The notes: a model not told the origin generated them from the sequence alone. 64,000 bases of DNA from Rhizobium herbae (GCF_019511375.1 NZ_JAEUAO010000001.1:1426001-1490000), one strand, 5' to 3'; positions 17,418-26,654 are shown, counted from the first letter of the stretch. Made by a program: numbers and translations.

Positions 17418-19106
17418 CTAGGCGCGCGCATCGGCGACGATCCAGCCGGCCGCCTTTTCGGCGATCATCAGCGTCGGCGCATTTGTGTTGCCGCTGGTGA
17501 TCTTCGGCATGATGCCCGCGTCGACGACCCGCAGGCCCTCGATGCCCCGCACCCTGAGGCGGCTGTCCACCACCGCCATTGGATCGTCGTCGCGGCCCAT
17601 CTTCGTCGTCCCGACGGGATGAAAGATGGTGTTGGCGATATCGCCCGCGAGCCGCGTCAGTTCCTCGTCGCTCTGGAACTGCAAGCCCGGTTTCCACTCT
17701 TGCGGCTGGTATTTCGCGAGCGCCGGCTGCGACACGATCCTGCGCACCTGCCGCAGGCTCTCGGCGGCAATACGGCGGTCCTCTTCCGTGCTGAGATAGT
17801 TCGGCGCGATGACCGGCGCGTCCGATGCCTTGCTGGAGCGGATGCGCACGCTTCCGACGCTGGTCGGGTTGAGGTTGCAGACGCTCGCGGTGAAGGCGGG
17901 AACATTGTGCAATGGCTCACCGAAGGCGTCGAGGCTGAGCGGCTGGACGTGATATTCCAGGTTGGCGTGGGCTTGGCCGTCGTCCGAACGGGTAAAGGCA
18001 CCGAGCTGCGAGGGCGACATACTCATCGGGCCGCTGCGCTTCAGCGCATATTCGAGCCCGATCATCGCCTTGCCGAACAGGCTGTTGGCAAGCGTGTTCA
18101 GCGTCTTCGCGTTGGCGACCTTGAATACCGCGCGGATTTGCAGATGGTCCTGAAGATTCTCCCCGACGCCCGGCAGGTCATGAGCGACCTCGATTCCGTG
18201 GCGCTTTAGCAGGCCAGCCGGCCCGATGCCCGAAAGTTGGAGGATTTGCGGCGAGCCGATCGCGCCGGCGGAAAGGATGACTTCCTTGCTCGCACGAACC
18301 TCAGCAGTCCGCCCTTGCCGGTGAAGTATGACACCGGTGCAACGTTTGCGGCCGGACGCCCCCGCTTCAAGGATCAGCCGTTCGACATGGGATTGCGTCC
18401 AGATCGTCAGGTTCGGCCGGTTCTTCGCCGGGCGGAGAAAGGCTTTCGACGTGTTCCAGCGCCAGCCCGAGCGCTGGTTGACCTCGAAATAGCCGACGCC
18501 CTCATTGTCGCCGCTGTTGAAATCGTCGGAGCGCGGAATGCCGGCCTCGACGGCGGCCTCGGCGAAGGTTTCGAGGATGTCCCATTTGAGCCGCTGCTTC
18601 TCGATCCGCCATTCGCCACCGTGGCCGTGCATGTCGGAGAAGCGACTGTTGCCGCCGGTCTTCGGGTCCGCGCCGTTGTCCAGCCGGTAGTGATCCTCAT
18701 GCGCCTTGAAATCAGGCAGACAGTTCTGCCAGGACCATGCGTCATCGCCGGTCGTCGCTGCCCAGCCGTCGAAATCCCGCGCCTGGCCGCGCATGTAGAT
18801 CATGCCGTTAATCGAGGAGCAGCCGCCGAGCGTCTTGCCACGTGGGTAACGCAGCGACCGGCCGTTAAGCCCGGCATCCGGCTCAGTCTTGAACAGCCAG
18901 TCGGTGCGGGGATTACCGATGCAATAGAGATAGCCGACGGGAACATGAATCCAGGGATAGTCATCCTTGCGGCCGGCTTCTAGCAGCAGCACGCGCATCG
19001 CGGGATCGCGGCTAAGGCGATTGGCGAGCAGGCAGCCTGCGGAGCCTCCACCGACGATGATATAGTCAAAGCTACCGTCGGCGGGGTAAGAAGCGCGGCT
19101 GGTCAT
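17418..19106 (-). CDS. GMC-family FAD-dependent oxidoreductase (choline/alcohol dehydrogenase-like)
   Basis: A 562-residue flavoprotein. Its N-terminal Rossmann motif DYIIVGGGSAGCLLANRLS binds FAD. The GMC signature 1 region (GKTLGGCSSINGMIYMRGQ) and signature 2 (GAIGSPQILQLSGIGP) are present. The C-terminal active-site His and Asn occur in IFHPVGTTKMG and GNTNAPTLMIAEKAA. It oxidises an alcohol to an aldehyde or further. The ATG at 19106 is chosen since it leaves 13 residues before the FAD motif; an alternative TTG lies at 19142. It probably forms an operon with the CoA-transferase, under the divergent LysR gene. Confidence 0.9.
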   Translation of the reverse strand: MTSRASYPADGSFDYIIVGGGSAGCLLANRLSRDPAMRVLLLEAGRKDDYPWIHVPVGYLYCIGNPRTDWLFKTEPDAGLNGRSLRYPRGKTLGGCSSINGMIYMRGQARDFDGWAATTGDDAWSWQNCLPDFKAHEDHYRLDNGADPKTGGNSRFSDMHGHGGEWRIEKQRLKWDILETFAEAAVEAGIPRSDDFNSGDNEGVGYFEVNQRSGWRWNTSKAFLRPAKNRPNLTIWTQSHVERLILEAGASGRKRCTGVILHRQGRTAEVRASKEVILSAGAIGSPQILQLSGIGPAGLLKRHGIEVAHDLPGVGENLQDHLQIRAVFKVANAKTLNTLANSLFGKAMIGLEYALKRSGPMSMSPSQLGAFTRSDDGQAHANLEYHVQPLSLDAFGEPLHNVPAFTASVCNLNPTSVGSVRIRSSKASDAPVIAPNYLSTEEDRRIAAESLRQVRRIVSQPALAKYQPQEWKPGLQFQSDEELTRLAGDIANTIFHPVGTTKMGRDDDPMAVVDSRLRVRGIEGLRVVDAGIMPKITSGNTNAPTLMIAEKAAGWIVADARA

Positions 19107-19243
19107 GGGCTTGCCCGCCTGCTGCGATACAACACCGCACAATCATAAGATTCGACGATATGCCGTGGCATTTTAGCCTCCTCCTCATCTCTATTTTCAG
19201 GAATAGCGGAGGAGCGATGCAAAAATCCAATGACAAATACCAT

Positions 19244-19273
19244 CAAGCATTATAAGCGAAACTAATATGCTTG
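19244..19273. promoter_or_regulatory. Inverted repeat overlapping the LysR start, candidate LysR operator
   Basis: CAAGCAT (19244-19250) and ATGCTTG (19267-19273) are perfect inverted arms separated by 16 bases, and the right arm contains the start codon of the LysR gene. LysR-type regulators usually bind interrupted dyads in the divergent intergenic region and repress themselves. The position fits autoregulation and control of the divergent GMC/CoA-transferase genes, but this is inference from the dyad alone. Confidence 0.4.
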
Positions 19274-20265
19274 AATCCTTCGACCTGAGAACATTGAGGG
19301 CATTCGCTACTGTCGCGCGCGAAGGCAACGTCACGCGCGCCGCGGAGCAACTGCACGTCACCCAGCCTGCCGTCACCCTGCAATTGAAGCGGCTTGCCGC
19401 CGATACCGGGCTCACCTTGTTCCGGCGGACGTCCACGGGTCTGGAACTGACGCAGGAGGGAGCTCTTCTTGCCGCCAAGGCCGAGCAGGTGTTGGCGGCA
19501 CTTACGGATTTTGGGCAGACGGCTGGGCACCTTGCAACGCGCGTGCGTGGGAAACTACGGATCGGCACCATCATCGACCCGGAGTTCACACGCTTGGGTG
19601 CGTTTCTGAAGGCCCTGATCGAAAGCGGGCCAGGCATCGAGACGACGTTGCGCCATGGCATGAGTGGAGATGTACCGGAAGGGCTTCGACGGAATGAACT
19701 GGATGCCGGATTCTTCCTCGGAGACCAAAGGGACTACGATCCTGTAGCCGAGCTTTCGGATGAAACTACCACCAAACTGTTTTACGGCAGGGAGCTGGCA
19801 CAACTGACTTATCGCGTCGTCGCCCCGCCGGCGCTTGCCAGCTTCGTGCGCGGTGCGGATTGGGTACAGTTAGCATCCCTGCCCTGGATCGGTACACCAC
19901 CCGCTTCGGTGCATAACCGACTGCTGGCACGCCTGTTCACCGATCTTGGCCTGCGCCAGAACATCGTCTCGCAGGTTGATCAGGAAGCCTCGATGGTCGC
20001 CATGGTCCGCACGGGCGTTGGCTTGAGCCTCTGCCGTGAATCGATCGCTCTCCATGAACAACAAGCCCACGGGCTCTTCATCGCCGATGCAGTGAAAATT
20101 TCGACAACATTGAGCTTCATATGCTTGGAAGCGCGTAGGAATGATCCCACTGTTGTGGCCGCCTTTGATGCAATCAAACGTGTTTGGGGTCTCATGGGCG
20201 CTGAGGTCGGACAGATTGGGGGACCGAGATCCGAACTACGCAACGACAGGGGCCACCAGGGCTAA
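19267..20265 (+). CDS. LysR-family transcriptional regulator
   Basis: A 332-residue LysR-type protein. Residues 1-65 form the winged helix-turn-helix (LRAFATVAREGNVTRAAEQLHVTQPAVTLQLKRLAADTGLTLFRR). Residues ~90-300 are the periplasmic-binding-protein-like effector domain. It is divergent from the GMC oxidoreductase/CoA-transferase genes (160-base gap) and most likely controls them in response to their substrate. The C-terminal 25 residues after the effector domain look unstructured. Confidence 0.92.
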   Translation: MLESFDLRTLRAFATVAREGNVTRAAEQLHVTQPAVTLQLKRLAADTGLTLFRRTSTGLELTQEGALLAAKAEQVLAALTDFGQTAGHLATRVRGKLRIGTIIDPEFTRLGAFLKALIESGPGIETTLRHGMSGDVPEGLRRNELDAGFFLGDQRDYDPVAELSDETTTKLFYGRELAQLTYRVVAPPALASFVRGADWVQLASLPWIGTPPASVHNRLLARLFTDLGLRQNIVSQVDQEASMVAMVRTGVGLSLCRESIALHEQQAHGLFIADAVKISTTLSFICLEARRNDPTVVAAFDAIKRVWGLMGAEVGQIGGPRSELRNDRGHQG

Positions 20266-20397
20266 AGCGGTCGGATTCCACGACGTCGAGTTGTGCACCG
20301 CGAAGGCCAATTCCCGCATCTCCGATATCGATGCTCAGCCAGGATATGGTGGCTCCGACAACAGCGGTGCACCTGGCTTCGACCGGCCAGCACCAGG

Positions 20398-21444
20398 CTA
20401 TCGGTAGCGTTCCTGGTTCCAGCGGTGGCCCACAAGCGACAGAATGATGATCAGGCCGTTGAAGAACTGCACATAAAAGCCGCTAAGGCCTGCCGCCACG
20501 ACGCCGGTTTGGATAAATGCGACGGTAAGCGTGCCGATGGCACCGCCCACCACGGTTCCGACACCGCCCCAGGTGGGCGTCCCGCCGACAAAGACGGAGG
20601 CGAGCACTGGCAGGAGATAGCCGTCGCCGGCCGTCGGCCACCACGTAAAGTTGATCATGGTGGAAAAGGTTCCCCCGATCGCTGCGCCAATCCCCATGAA
20701 GACGAAGAGCTTCACGCGCACGCGTTTCACGTTGATACCCATCTGTTTGGCACTATCCGGGTTGTCGCCGACGGCCTTGACGTGCGCTCCGAAGCGGTGG
20801 CGGTTGTAGAGAAGGGTCGCGAAGATCACAAAGCCGACCGCCCAGAAGATCTGGACCGGCACACCCAGGATCTCGCTGGAGAAGATCTTGTACGCCGGGC
20901 TGTCGCCAAGCGTGACCAGTGCTATCGACTTGCCCTCGTTCACTATCTGTATGAGCCCTCGCAGGAGAAAGTTCATACCGAGCGTAGCGATGAGTGAGGA
21001 AAGGCCGGCGTATACGACCAGGGCGCCGACGCAGAATCCGAGAACCAGCCCAGTCAGGATCGCCGCCGCCATCGCAATAAAGGGGTCGAAGTCGGCCTGC
21101 ACCAACAGAGCGAATGTCCACGACGAGAAGCCCATCACCGCCGGGAAGGAGAGGTCGATCTCGCCGCCCGTTACAACGAAGACGAGGGGCACCACGACGA
21201 AAAGCGCCACTGGCAATGTGGTCAGAACAGAGCTGTAGATCGACCAGGTCATGAACACAGCCGGATTGGCGGCGATGAAGATCGACATCATCACCAGGAA
21301 CACCGCGAGTGTACCGAGCGCTGCGCGATGCTCAAGAACGAGGCGGCGGAGCCGATGCTCGGAGGGATGATGCCATCCCGTCTCGACTTCGGTGGCCTTC
21401 GTGGTCCGGCTCCTCGGCCGGCTCTGATCTGCCAGATCCGTCAT
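20398..21444 (-). CDS. Ribose-type sugar ABC transporter permease
   Basis: A 348-residue BPD_transp_2 (RbsC-like) permease with about ten hydrophobic segments. The repeated GGxIDLS and GGxxxxGGxGTxxG motifs are present (VTGGEIDLSFPAVMG; VFVGGTPTWGGVGTVVGGAIG). The N-terminal ~35 residues are charged and cytoplasmic. Its start overlaps the stop of the ATPase gene by four bases (ATGA), showing coupling. Third gene of a binding protein-ATPase-permease operon. Confidence 0.9.
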   Translation of the reverse strand: MTDLADQSRPRSRTTKATEVETGWHHPSEHRLRRLVLEHRAALGTLAVFLVMMSIFIAANPAVFMTWSIYSSVLTTLPVALFVVVPLVFVVTGGEIDLSFPAVMGFSSWTFALLVQADFDPFIAMAAAILTGLVLGFCVGALVVYAGLSSLIATLGMNFLLRGLIQIVNEGKSIALVTLGDSPAYKIFSSEILGVPVQIFWAVGFVIFATLLYNRHRFGAHVKAVGDNPDSAKQMGINVKRVRVKLFVFMGIGAAIGGTFSTMINFTWWPTAGDGYLLPVLASVFVGGTPTWGGVGTVVGGAIGTLTVAFIQTGVVAAGLSGFYVQFFNGLIIILSLVGHRWNQERYR

Positions 21445-22235
21445 GGCGCCACCCCACCTGCTGCCTTGGCATGGCCCCCACCGGCGCTTGCCGCGCGCGC
21501 GACATGTTCCATGAAGCCAACCAGTTCTTTCACCGACTTTACCTTCGACCGGTCCGCCTCGAGCACGATCTTGCCGCGATCGAGCACGGCGAAACGGTCG
21601 GCGATGTCGAAGATATGGTGGATGTTATGGTCAATGAGGATGATTGAACGGCCGCTTGCCCGGACCTGCCGCACGAACTGGAACACTTTTGCCGTCTCGG
21701 CCAGCGAGAGGGCCGTGGTCGGCTCGTCGAGAACGATGAGGTCCGCCTGCTTGTAAATGGCGCGGGCGATGGCAACACCTTGGCGCTCTCCCCCCGAAAG
21801 CTGCCCGACGATGGAGCGCGGCGTGTAAGCCTCCGAGGTGAAGCCGATCTCCCGCATGAGCCGATCCGCCTCGGCGAGCTGCTGCTTCAGCTTGAGCCAA
21901 CCGAACATTCCAACAAGCTCGCGGCCCATGAATATGTTGTGGACGATCGATTGCTGGAGAGCGAGGGCCCGATCCTGAAACACCGTTTCGATGCCCGCCT
22001 CGCGCGAGCGACCCGCATTCCATCCGGAAACCGGTCTTCCGCGCACGATGATCTCGCCGCACGTGGGCTTTACGACGCCAGCGAGGATCTTGATCAGCGT
22101 CGATTTGCCGGCGCCATTGTCGCCGATGAGGCCGAGGACTTCGCCCTTGTCGACATAAAGATCGATGCCGCCAAGCGCGTCGACGCTGCCGTAGCTCTTC
22201 TTGATGTTGCGGAACTCGATCAGGTGCTCCGCCAT
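21441..22235 (-). CDS. Sugar ABC transporter ATP-binding protein (single domain)
   Basis: A 264-residue ATPase with Walker A (GDNGAGKSTLIKILAG), signature LSGGERQGVAIARAI, Walker B LIVLDEPTTALS and switch His in ILIDHNIHHI. It contains only one nucleotide-binding domain, unlike the double-domain RbsA type encoded at 41605-43155. The ATG at 22235 has a strong AAAGGAGC ribosome binding site; the frame extends to 22673 without family sequence. It pairs with the RbsC-like permease. Confidence 0.9.
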   Translation of the reverse strand: MAEHLIEFRNIKKSYGSVDALGGIDLYVDKGEVLGLIGDNGAGKSTLIKILAGVVKPTCGEIIVRGRPVSGWNAGRSREAGIETVFQDRALALQQSIVHNIFMGRELVGMFGWLKLKQQLAEADRLMREIGFTSEAYTPRSIVGQLSGGERQGVAIARAIYKQADLIVLDEPTTALSLAETAKVFQFVRQVRASGRSIILIDHNIHHIFDIADRFAVLDRGKIVLEADRSKVKSVKELVGFMEHVARAASAGGGHAKAAGGVAP

Positions 22236-22291
22236 AAAAATGCTCCTTTCGAAGGCACGCTGGGCTCTCGGGCGGCCATCCGCCAACGGTC

Positions 22292-23305
22292 TCAGCGCAG
22301 TGCTTGCTTGGCGAGTTCGGCAACGATCTCGTAGTTCGCTGGCGTGATGAAACCGGCTCCGGTGTCGACGTTCATCGGCGCGAGGCCGAGCTTGACCTGT
22401 TGGCAGAGGCTGAGGATCGGCAGGTAACCTTGCAGGAAGGGCTGTTGGTCGGCGGTCAGTTGCACCCAGCCATTCTTGAAACCCTCGACGATCTGCGGGC
22501 TGGTGTCGAAGCCGAAGACAAAGATCTCTCCGGGCTTCTTGCCGGCTGCCTGCATGAAGGTCGGAATATTGCCCAGCATCTGGCCGCCGCCGACGCCGAG
22601 CAGCTTGGTGTCGGGATTGTTGAGCAGCGCGGCGGTGATCACTGGGATGGCGAGGTTCGGGTCTGACGCCCACTCTCCCGACGAGGGCGCACTGATCTGG
22701 ACGACGTTGACGCCGGCCTCCGTAAGGGCCGCGACCGTGCCGCGCTCGCGTGCGCCGCGGTTCTCGTTGTCGAACACGCCTTCCATGATCGCCTTGTCGC
22801 CAGGTTTCATCCCCGCAAGCTTGACGGCCTCATTTCCGAGCGCCCGGCCTTGCGCCTCCTGCTGGGCGCCGACATAGCCCCCGCCGAACGCGGCGACCAC
22901 CTCAGGCACCGGGACGTTCTGGTACATCATCTTGATCCCGGCCTTATGGGCGTCCTTGGCGAGCGGCATGATCGCCGCGTCGCCGGGATGGCCCATCATG
23001 GCAATGCCGTCCGGCTGGACCGCCACAGCTTCGCGCAGTTGCTGGACCATCTTCTCGCTGCTCCAGCTTGAGAAGATGTAGTCGACCTTCGGTCCGAGAT
23101 CAGCTTCGGCCTGCTTGGCGCCATTGTAGACGATGGTACCGAAGGCGTCGCCCTCGCCGCCGCCTACGAAGAAGCGGATGTGGACATCCTTGCACCATTT
23201 GTCGTCGAGCGCGTGCGCCGGGATTGCGCTCATGATACCCACCAGCACGGCGACCGGGCAGAACGCGATGAACAATCGTTGGAACAGGCTAGGGACGATC
23301 GTCAT
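22292..23305 (-). CDS. Sugar ABC transporter substrate-binding protein
   Basis: A 337-residue periplasmic binding protein of the ribose/LacI-like (Peripla_BP_4) class. The ATG at 23305 has a very strong GGCGGAGGAGC site and starts a hydrophobic signal peptide cleaved near AHA (about residue 29). The mature protein shows HIRFFVGGGEGDAFGTIV, then PDGIAMMGHPGD and the C-terminal FGFDTSPQIVEGFKNG motif of this class. First gene of the 23305-20398 operon. The ligand is unknown and no sugar-catabolic gene adjoins the operon. Confidence 0.9.
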   Translation of the reverse strand: MTIVPSLFQRLFIAFCPVAVLVGIMSAIPAHALDDKWCKDVHIRFFVGGGEGDAFGTIVYNGAKQAEADLGPKVDYIFSSWSSEKMVQQLREAVAVQPDGIAMMGHPGDAAIMPLAKDAHKAGIKMMYQNVPVPEVVAAFGGGYVGAQQEAQGRALGNEAVKLAGMKPGDKAIMEGVFDNENRGARERGTVAALTEAGVNVVQISAPSSGEWASDPNLAIPVITAALLNNPDTKLLGVGGGQMLGNIPTFMQAAGKKPGEIFVFGFDTSPQIVEGFKNGWVQLTADQQPFLQGYLPILSLCQQVKLGLAPMNVDTGAGFITPANYEIVAELAKQALR

Positions 23306-24218
23306 GTTAGCTCCTCCGCCAATCATTGTATCGTTTATTTTTACTGCCTTTTCTGCTCCGTCCGTAGCATGTCGGGAGGCACTCTGTGAGGCCGGCAAGC
23401 ACCTCATCTCATCGGCAACCTTCATCAAGCTTTCGACGTATCGGTTCTTCGCCTCCTTGATCGAGAGAGCGAACCGGAATCCATGTGATCGAGATGCAAG
23501 CGTTCCATCCAGCTTCACCGCCATCGCAATTGACGACGTGTTGGTCGGAATTCGACTGCCTTGTTGGTAGCATACCCCTTCCCCCGGATGTCGGCCAGTA
23601 GATCGTACAGGCTGAACCGGCCGGGATGGAGTTTGAGCGCTGATGCCAACTCCTCCGGGGAGTTGACTTTCGCTAGTGATCCGTTCGAACTAACGAACGG
23701 CCGCGCGGCGACAAGATTCCTCTAGCCGCGCGAGCCGTTGTGCACCGAAGCCCTGAGTATGTGGATGACTTATCGGGCAGAAAATTAGTCAGTTGAACGA
23801 CGATGCATTGACTGACGGCCCATGTCGGTTCCGACTGCATTGCCGTCCGCAGTACTCGCTGCCGGCATCGCTGACGAAGGCGGCTTGCCGGTCGTACGGC
23901 TGCTGTAGCGCTCGCATAGGCCAGCATGCAATGGCCCTGGCGCCGTTGCGTTGATTCGTGTGGCGAGCCCCTGTCGTTCGATGTGCCGCCGCCCCTCGTC
24001 TATGCCAGACCTCTCCACGAAACCTTGCGTAGTCTTGTAGCGTACGACATTGGGTTTTGCTGGAGGACTGGTGTCTCCTCAGCATTCCGGTCTGCTGACG
24101 CCCGGGCCCTGGTTCCATTACAGCAGCGCTTATGTTGAAGGCGGCCGACGATTCGGTCGTTTACCGAGGCCTGGAGTGGATCAGGCGCAACTTTTTGGGC
24201 CGATCGAAGCCATTTGCC
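23306..24218. other. Long non-coding stretch upstream of the sugar transporter
   Basis: I find no complete gene in these ~900 bases on either strand; the reading frames present have no recognisable protein sequence or ribosome binding site. The promoter of the sugar-transporter operon should lie in 23306-23500. A minus-strand stretch at 23515-23721 looks coding-like and is listed separately. Confidence 0.5.
23515..23721 (-). pseudogene. Possible gene remnant of unknown family
   Basis: Between stops at 23722-23724 and 23515-23517 the minus strand is open for ~68 codons with protein-like composition (KVNSPEELASALKLHPGRFS then LYDLLADIRGKGYATNKAVE), but no suitable start codon. It looks like the tail or an internal piece of a larger protein just upstream of the transporter operon. 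I do not recognise the family, and it may be chance. Confidence 0.3.
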
Positions 24219-24443
24219 CTAAGCCGCTGTCCATATTTCTGCGGCCGGGAAATACGACGCCTTTGCCCTCGCAGCCTTCTCCCTCAGTGCAGCCATTTCT
24301 TCGGTAAGCAGTTCTACGGCGATTTTCTGGACGGCTGCCTTCAGCCGATCCTCCATTTCAAAGCGGTCCAACATGTAACTGGTTATTGCGTCCTTCATCA
24401 GTTCTTCGATGGCTGGATCATTTTGCTCCGGAGTGTCAGTCAT
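24219..24443 (-). CDS. Small charged hypothetical protein
   Basis: A 74-residue acidic/helical protein (MTDTPEQNDPAIEELMKDAI...), with a likely amphipathic helix over residues 25-65 rich in Glu, Ala, Arg and Lys. A good ribosome binding site (GAAGGAAG) precedes the ATG. It has no transmembrane segment or recognised domain. It is separated from the plus-strand glucoamylase-like gene by 350 bases containing an inverted repeat. Real-gene status rests on the start signal and composition. Confidence 0.6.
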   Translation of the reverse strand: MTDTPEQNDPAIEELMKDAITSYMLDRFEMEDRLKAAVQKIAVELLTEEMAALREKAARAKASYFPAAEIWTAA

Positions 24444-24793
24444 GCTGGGCTTCCTTCACGCTGTAGCTGCGGGCATTTGCCCCCTCAGTTGGCACCTTTG
24501 AGGCTAGTCCTAAGAGTTATCTCAGTCCATAATACCTTAGGGTGGAATTCTGAATTCTCGGGATGCTCATTTGTCCTTTGGTTTAGCCCCACCCAACCAC
24601 TGGGAGTCTCGCAGCGCTGCCGGAGTATAGAGATTTCCGTGAGCCTTGGCTGAACCTACAGTATCGTTTCGACAATCAGAAGGATCATTCGAGGAGTGCC
24701 TGCGGTCATGCTGGACGGAAGATCGGTGGCCGACGAAAATGTGGCGCTTATTGACGAGGCTGCACGACATCCACTCATGATTGGTTAGCGACC
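24444..24793. other. Divergent intergenic region
   Basis: Besides the inverted repeat at 24509-24541, the right part holds only a 26-codon frame (ATG 24708 to TAG 24788) ending six bases before the next start. It could be a leader peptide but has no clear ribosome binding site. Confidence 0.4.
24509..24541. promoter_or_regulatory. CCTAAG inverted repeat, candidate regulator site
   Basis: Arms CCTAAGAGTTAT (24509-24520) and ATAATACCTTAGG (24529-24541) are near-perfect inverted complements with an 8-base centre. It lies 66 bases upstream of the minus-strand small gene and 253 bases upstream of the GH144-like gene. Its length and symmetry suit a dimeric response regulator; which one is unknown. 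Confidence 0.4.
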
Positions 24794-26113
24794 ATGTCCG
24801 ACATTTTTTCGAGCGACCCCGAACTCGACCGTTCGCCGACGGCCCAGGATCTGGCTCGGCTACAATTCACCACCTTGTTGTACTACCTCCAATGCACGAA
24901 TCCGGACAACGGGCTGGTTCGCGACAAAACCGAACCCACTGCCCCGGCAAGCATAGCAGCAATTGGCATGGCTCTGGCGACAATACCCGTCATTGTCGAG
25001 CGCGGAGTGATTATTCGGGAACTCGCCGCAAAGATCACTGGAAAGCGACTGCGCTTTTTGTTGGACTGTTGGCAGGGGCCAGAGCCGGACGCCTCCGGAT
25101 ACAACGGCTTTTTCTATCATTTTCTGGATATGGAAACAGGCCGCCGGGCCTGGCAGTGCGAATTGTCCACCATCGATTCAGCTTTTCTGTTCGCCGGCGC
25201 CTTGACCGCAGCAACCTATTTCGACGGCGACACAGCCGATGAAGCAGAGATCCGCCAGCTCGCTATGGCGCTCTACGAGCGAGCCGACTGGAGGTGGGCT
25301 TGCGACGGCGGCCCCACCTTGACACATGGCTGGCGCCCGGAGAACGGGTTCATTCCCTATCGCTGGCGGGGGTACGATGAGGGTCTACTGCTTTATTTAC
25401 TGGGGCTCGGATCGCCGACCCATCCGTTGCCACCGGAGAGTTACACCGCCTATACCGAGAGTTATGAATGGAAAACCATCTATGGTCGCGAACTCCTTTA
25501 CTCGGGTCCGCTTTTTACCCACCAACTATCCCATATGTGGGTCGACTTTCGAGGCATTCGTGACGTGTTCATGCGCCGCCACGACAGCGACTACTTTGAA
25601 AACAGCCGTCAAGCGACTTTTGTGCAGCAGGAATACGCCATTCGCAACCCGATGGGCTTTACCGGTTACGGGGAACACTGTTGGGGGTTTACCGCCTGCG
25701 ACGGACCGGGATGGGGTAAGCGGGAGATAAATGGCGTCGATCGGGAGATCTTCGACTATATCGCCCGTGGCGCTCCTTTCGGACCTGACGACGGGACGGT
25801 GGCACCATGGGTCGTTGTGGCCTCGCTTCCCTTCGCGCCGGAGATCGTTGTGCCGACAGTACGGCACTTTGCACGGATGAATCTCGGCATGACGCGGCTT
25901 TACGGTTTTAAACCATCGTTCAACCAGACATATGCCGTCGAGAACAGTCCGACCGGATGGTGGGTAAGTCCCTATCACTTTGGCATTGACCAAGGGCCGG
26001 TGGTGCTGATGATCGAAAATTACCTGACCGGCCTGCTCTGGAACATCATGCGTCGTTGCGAGCCGATGGTGAGCGGATTGCGTCGAGCAGGATTTTCAGG
26101 GGGCTGGCTTTAA
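24794..26113 (+). CDS. Glucoamylase-like / GH144-type beta-glucan-active protein
   Basis: A 439-residue protein of the PF10091 glucoamylase-like family: an (alpha/alpha)6 barrel shared by GH144 endo-beta-1,2-glucanases and the middle domain of cyclic beta-1,2-glucan synthases. Typical stretches are GYNGFFYHFLDMETGRRAWQCELSTID..., then YRWRGYDEGLLLYLLGLGSP, LFTHQLSHMWVDFRGIRD and GFTACDGPGWG. The conserved acidic residues of the barrel (ELSTIDSAF, YDEG, ACDGPG) are present. There is no signal peptide, so it is probably cytoplasmic. It may trim or hydrolyse beta-1,2-glucans (inference from family). Confidence 0.82.
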   Translation: MSDIFSSDPELDRSPTAQDLARLQFTTLLYYLQCTNPDNGLVRDKTEPTAPASIAAIGMALATIPVIVERGVIIRELAAKITGKRLRFLLDCWQGPEPDASGYNGFFYHFLDMETGRRAWQCELSTIDSAFLFAGALTAATYFDGDTADEAEIRQLAMALYERADWRWACDGGPTLTHGWRPENGFIPYRWRGYDEGLLLYLLGLGSPTHPLPPESYTAYTESYEWKTIYGRELLYSGPLFTHQLSHMWVDFRGIRDVFMRRHDSDYFENSRQATFVQQEYAIRNPMGFTGYGEHCWGFTACDGPGWGKREINGVDREIFDYIARGAPFGPDDGTVAPWVVVASLPFAPEIVVPTVRHFARMNLGMTRLYGFKPSFNQTYAVENSPTGWWVSPYHFGIDQGPVVLMIENYLTGLLWNIMRRCEPMVSGLRRAGFSGGWL

Positions 26114-26156
26114 AGTGGATGTAATCGTACCTCTCCCGAGCAGGCCAGATTCTAAC

Positions 26157-26176
26157 AGGCCCGTAGTGGGCCGTTT
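26157..26176 (+). terminator. Short hairpin between convergent genes
   Basis: GGCCC (26158-26162) and GGGCC (26168-26172) pair around a 5-base loop, followed by GTTTC. It lies between convergent genes ending at 26113 and 26259. The stem is short, so this is a weak terminator call. Confidence 0.3.
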
Positions 26177-26258
26177 CACGTTCCCTTCGCAGTGATCCTT
26201 TGGGCCCGGAGCACGCGTGGTCGAGTTGCACCCGCGTCCACGAGAGCTCTTTGTGGCA

Positions 26259-26654
26259 TCACGAACCGCTTTCGCCCCCGCCACTGAGAGCCAGCGCAGA
26301 ATGGATGCAGTCAAGCAAATCCCGCTCGCCAAACGGCTTGGTCAAGCAGCCGACAACGTCGGCGCCCAATGCAGATACCCCGACGTTCTCGTCCGGATAG
26401 GCGGTAATTAGAACAGTCGGAATGCTCCTGCCCAATGTGACGAGGCGGCGGTGCAGATCGAGCCCGCTCATTCCTGGCATGTGGATGTCCGTTACAAGGC
26501 AGCCCGTGCGGCGGAAATGGGGGAATTTCAAGAAATCGTCAGCAGATGAAAAGGTTTCGGCCTCATATCCCACCGACCTTATGAGTCCTTTGATAGCATC
26601 ACGCATCGACTCGTCGTCGTCTACGATCGCTATCAAACGTCTCTTGGTTGACAC
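26259..26654 (-). CDS. Receiver-only response regulator (FixJ-like receiver)
   Basis: A 131-residue single-domain receiver. It has the acidic pocket DDDES, the phospho-acceptor Asp in VTDIHMPGMSGLDLHRRL, Thr in LITAYPDE and Lys in CLTKPFGERDLL. No output domain follows, so it acts as a phosphate sink or shuttle or by protein contact. It is divergent from the FixJ-type regulator gene at 26966 and near the giant histidine kinase; such receiver-only proteins often modulate hybrid or FixL/FixJ-like pathways (inference). Confidence 0.88.
   Translation of the reverse strand: MSTKRRLIAIVDDDESMRDAIKGLIRSVGYEAETFSSADDFLKFPHFRRTGCLVTDIHMPGMSGLDLHRRLVTLGRSIPTVLITAYPDENVGVSALGADVVGCLTKPFGERDLLDCIHSALALSGGGESGS

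Noticed and set aside
23789-24118. Minus-strand frame of 109 codons in the 23.3-24.2 kb gap
   Set aside because: Composition is Arg/Gln/Ala-rich like random high-GC frames, with no ribosome site and no recognisable motif.
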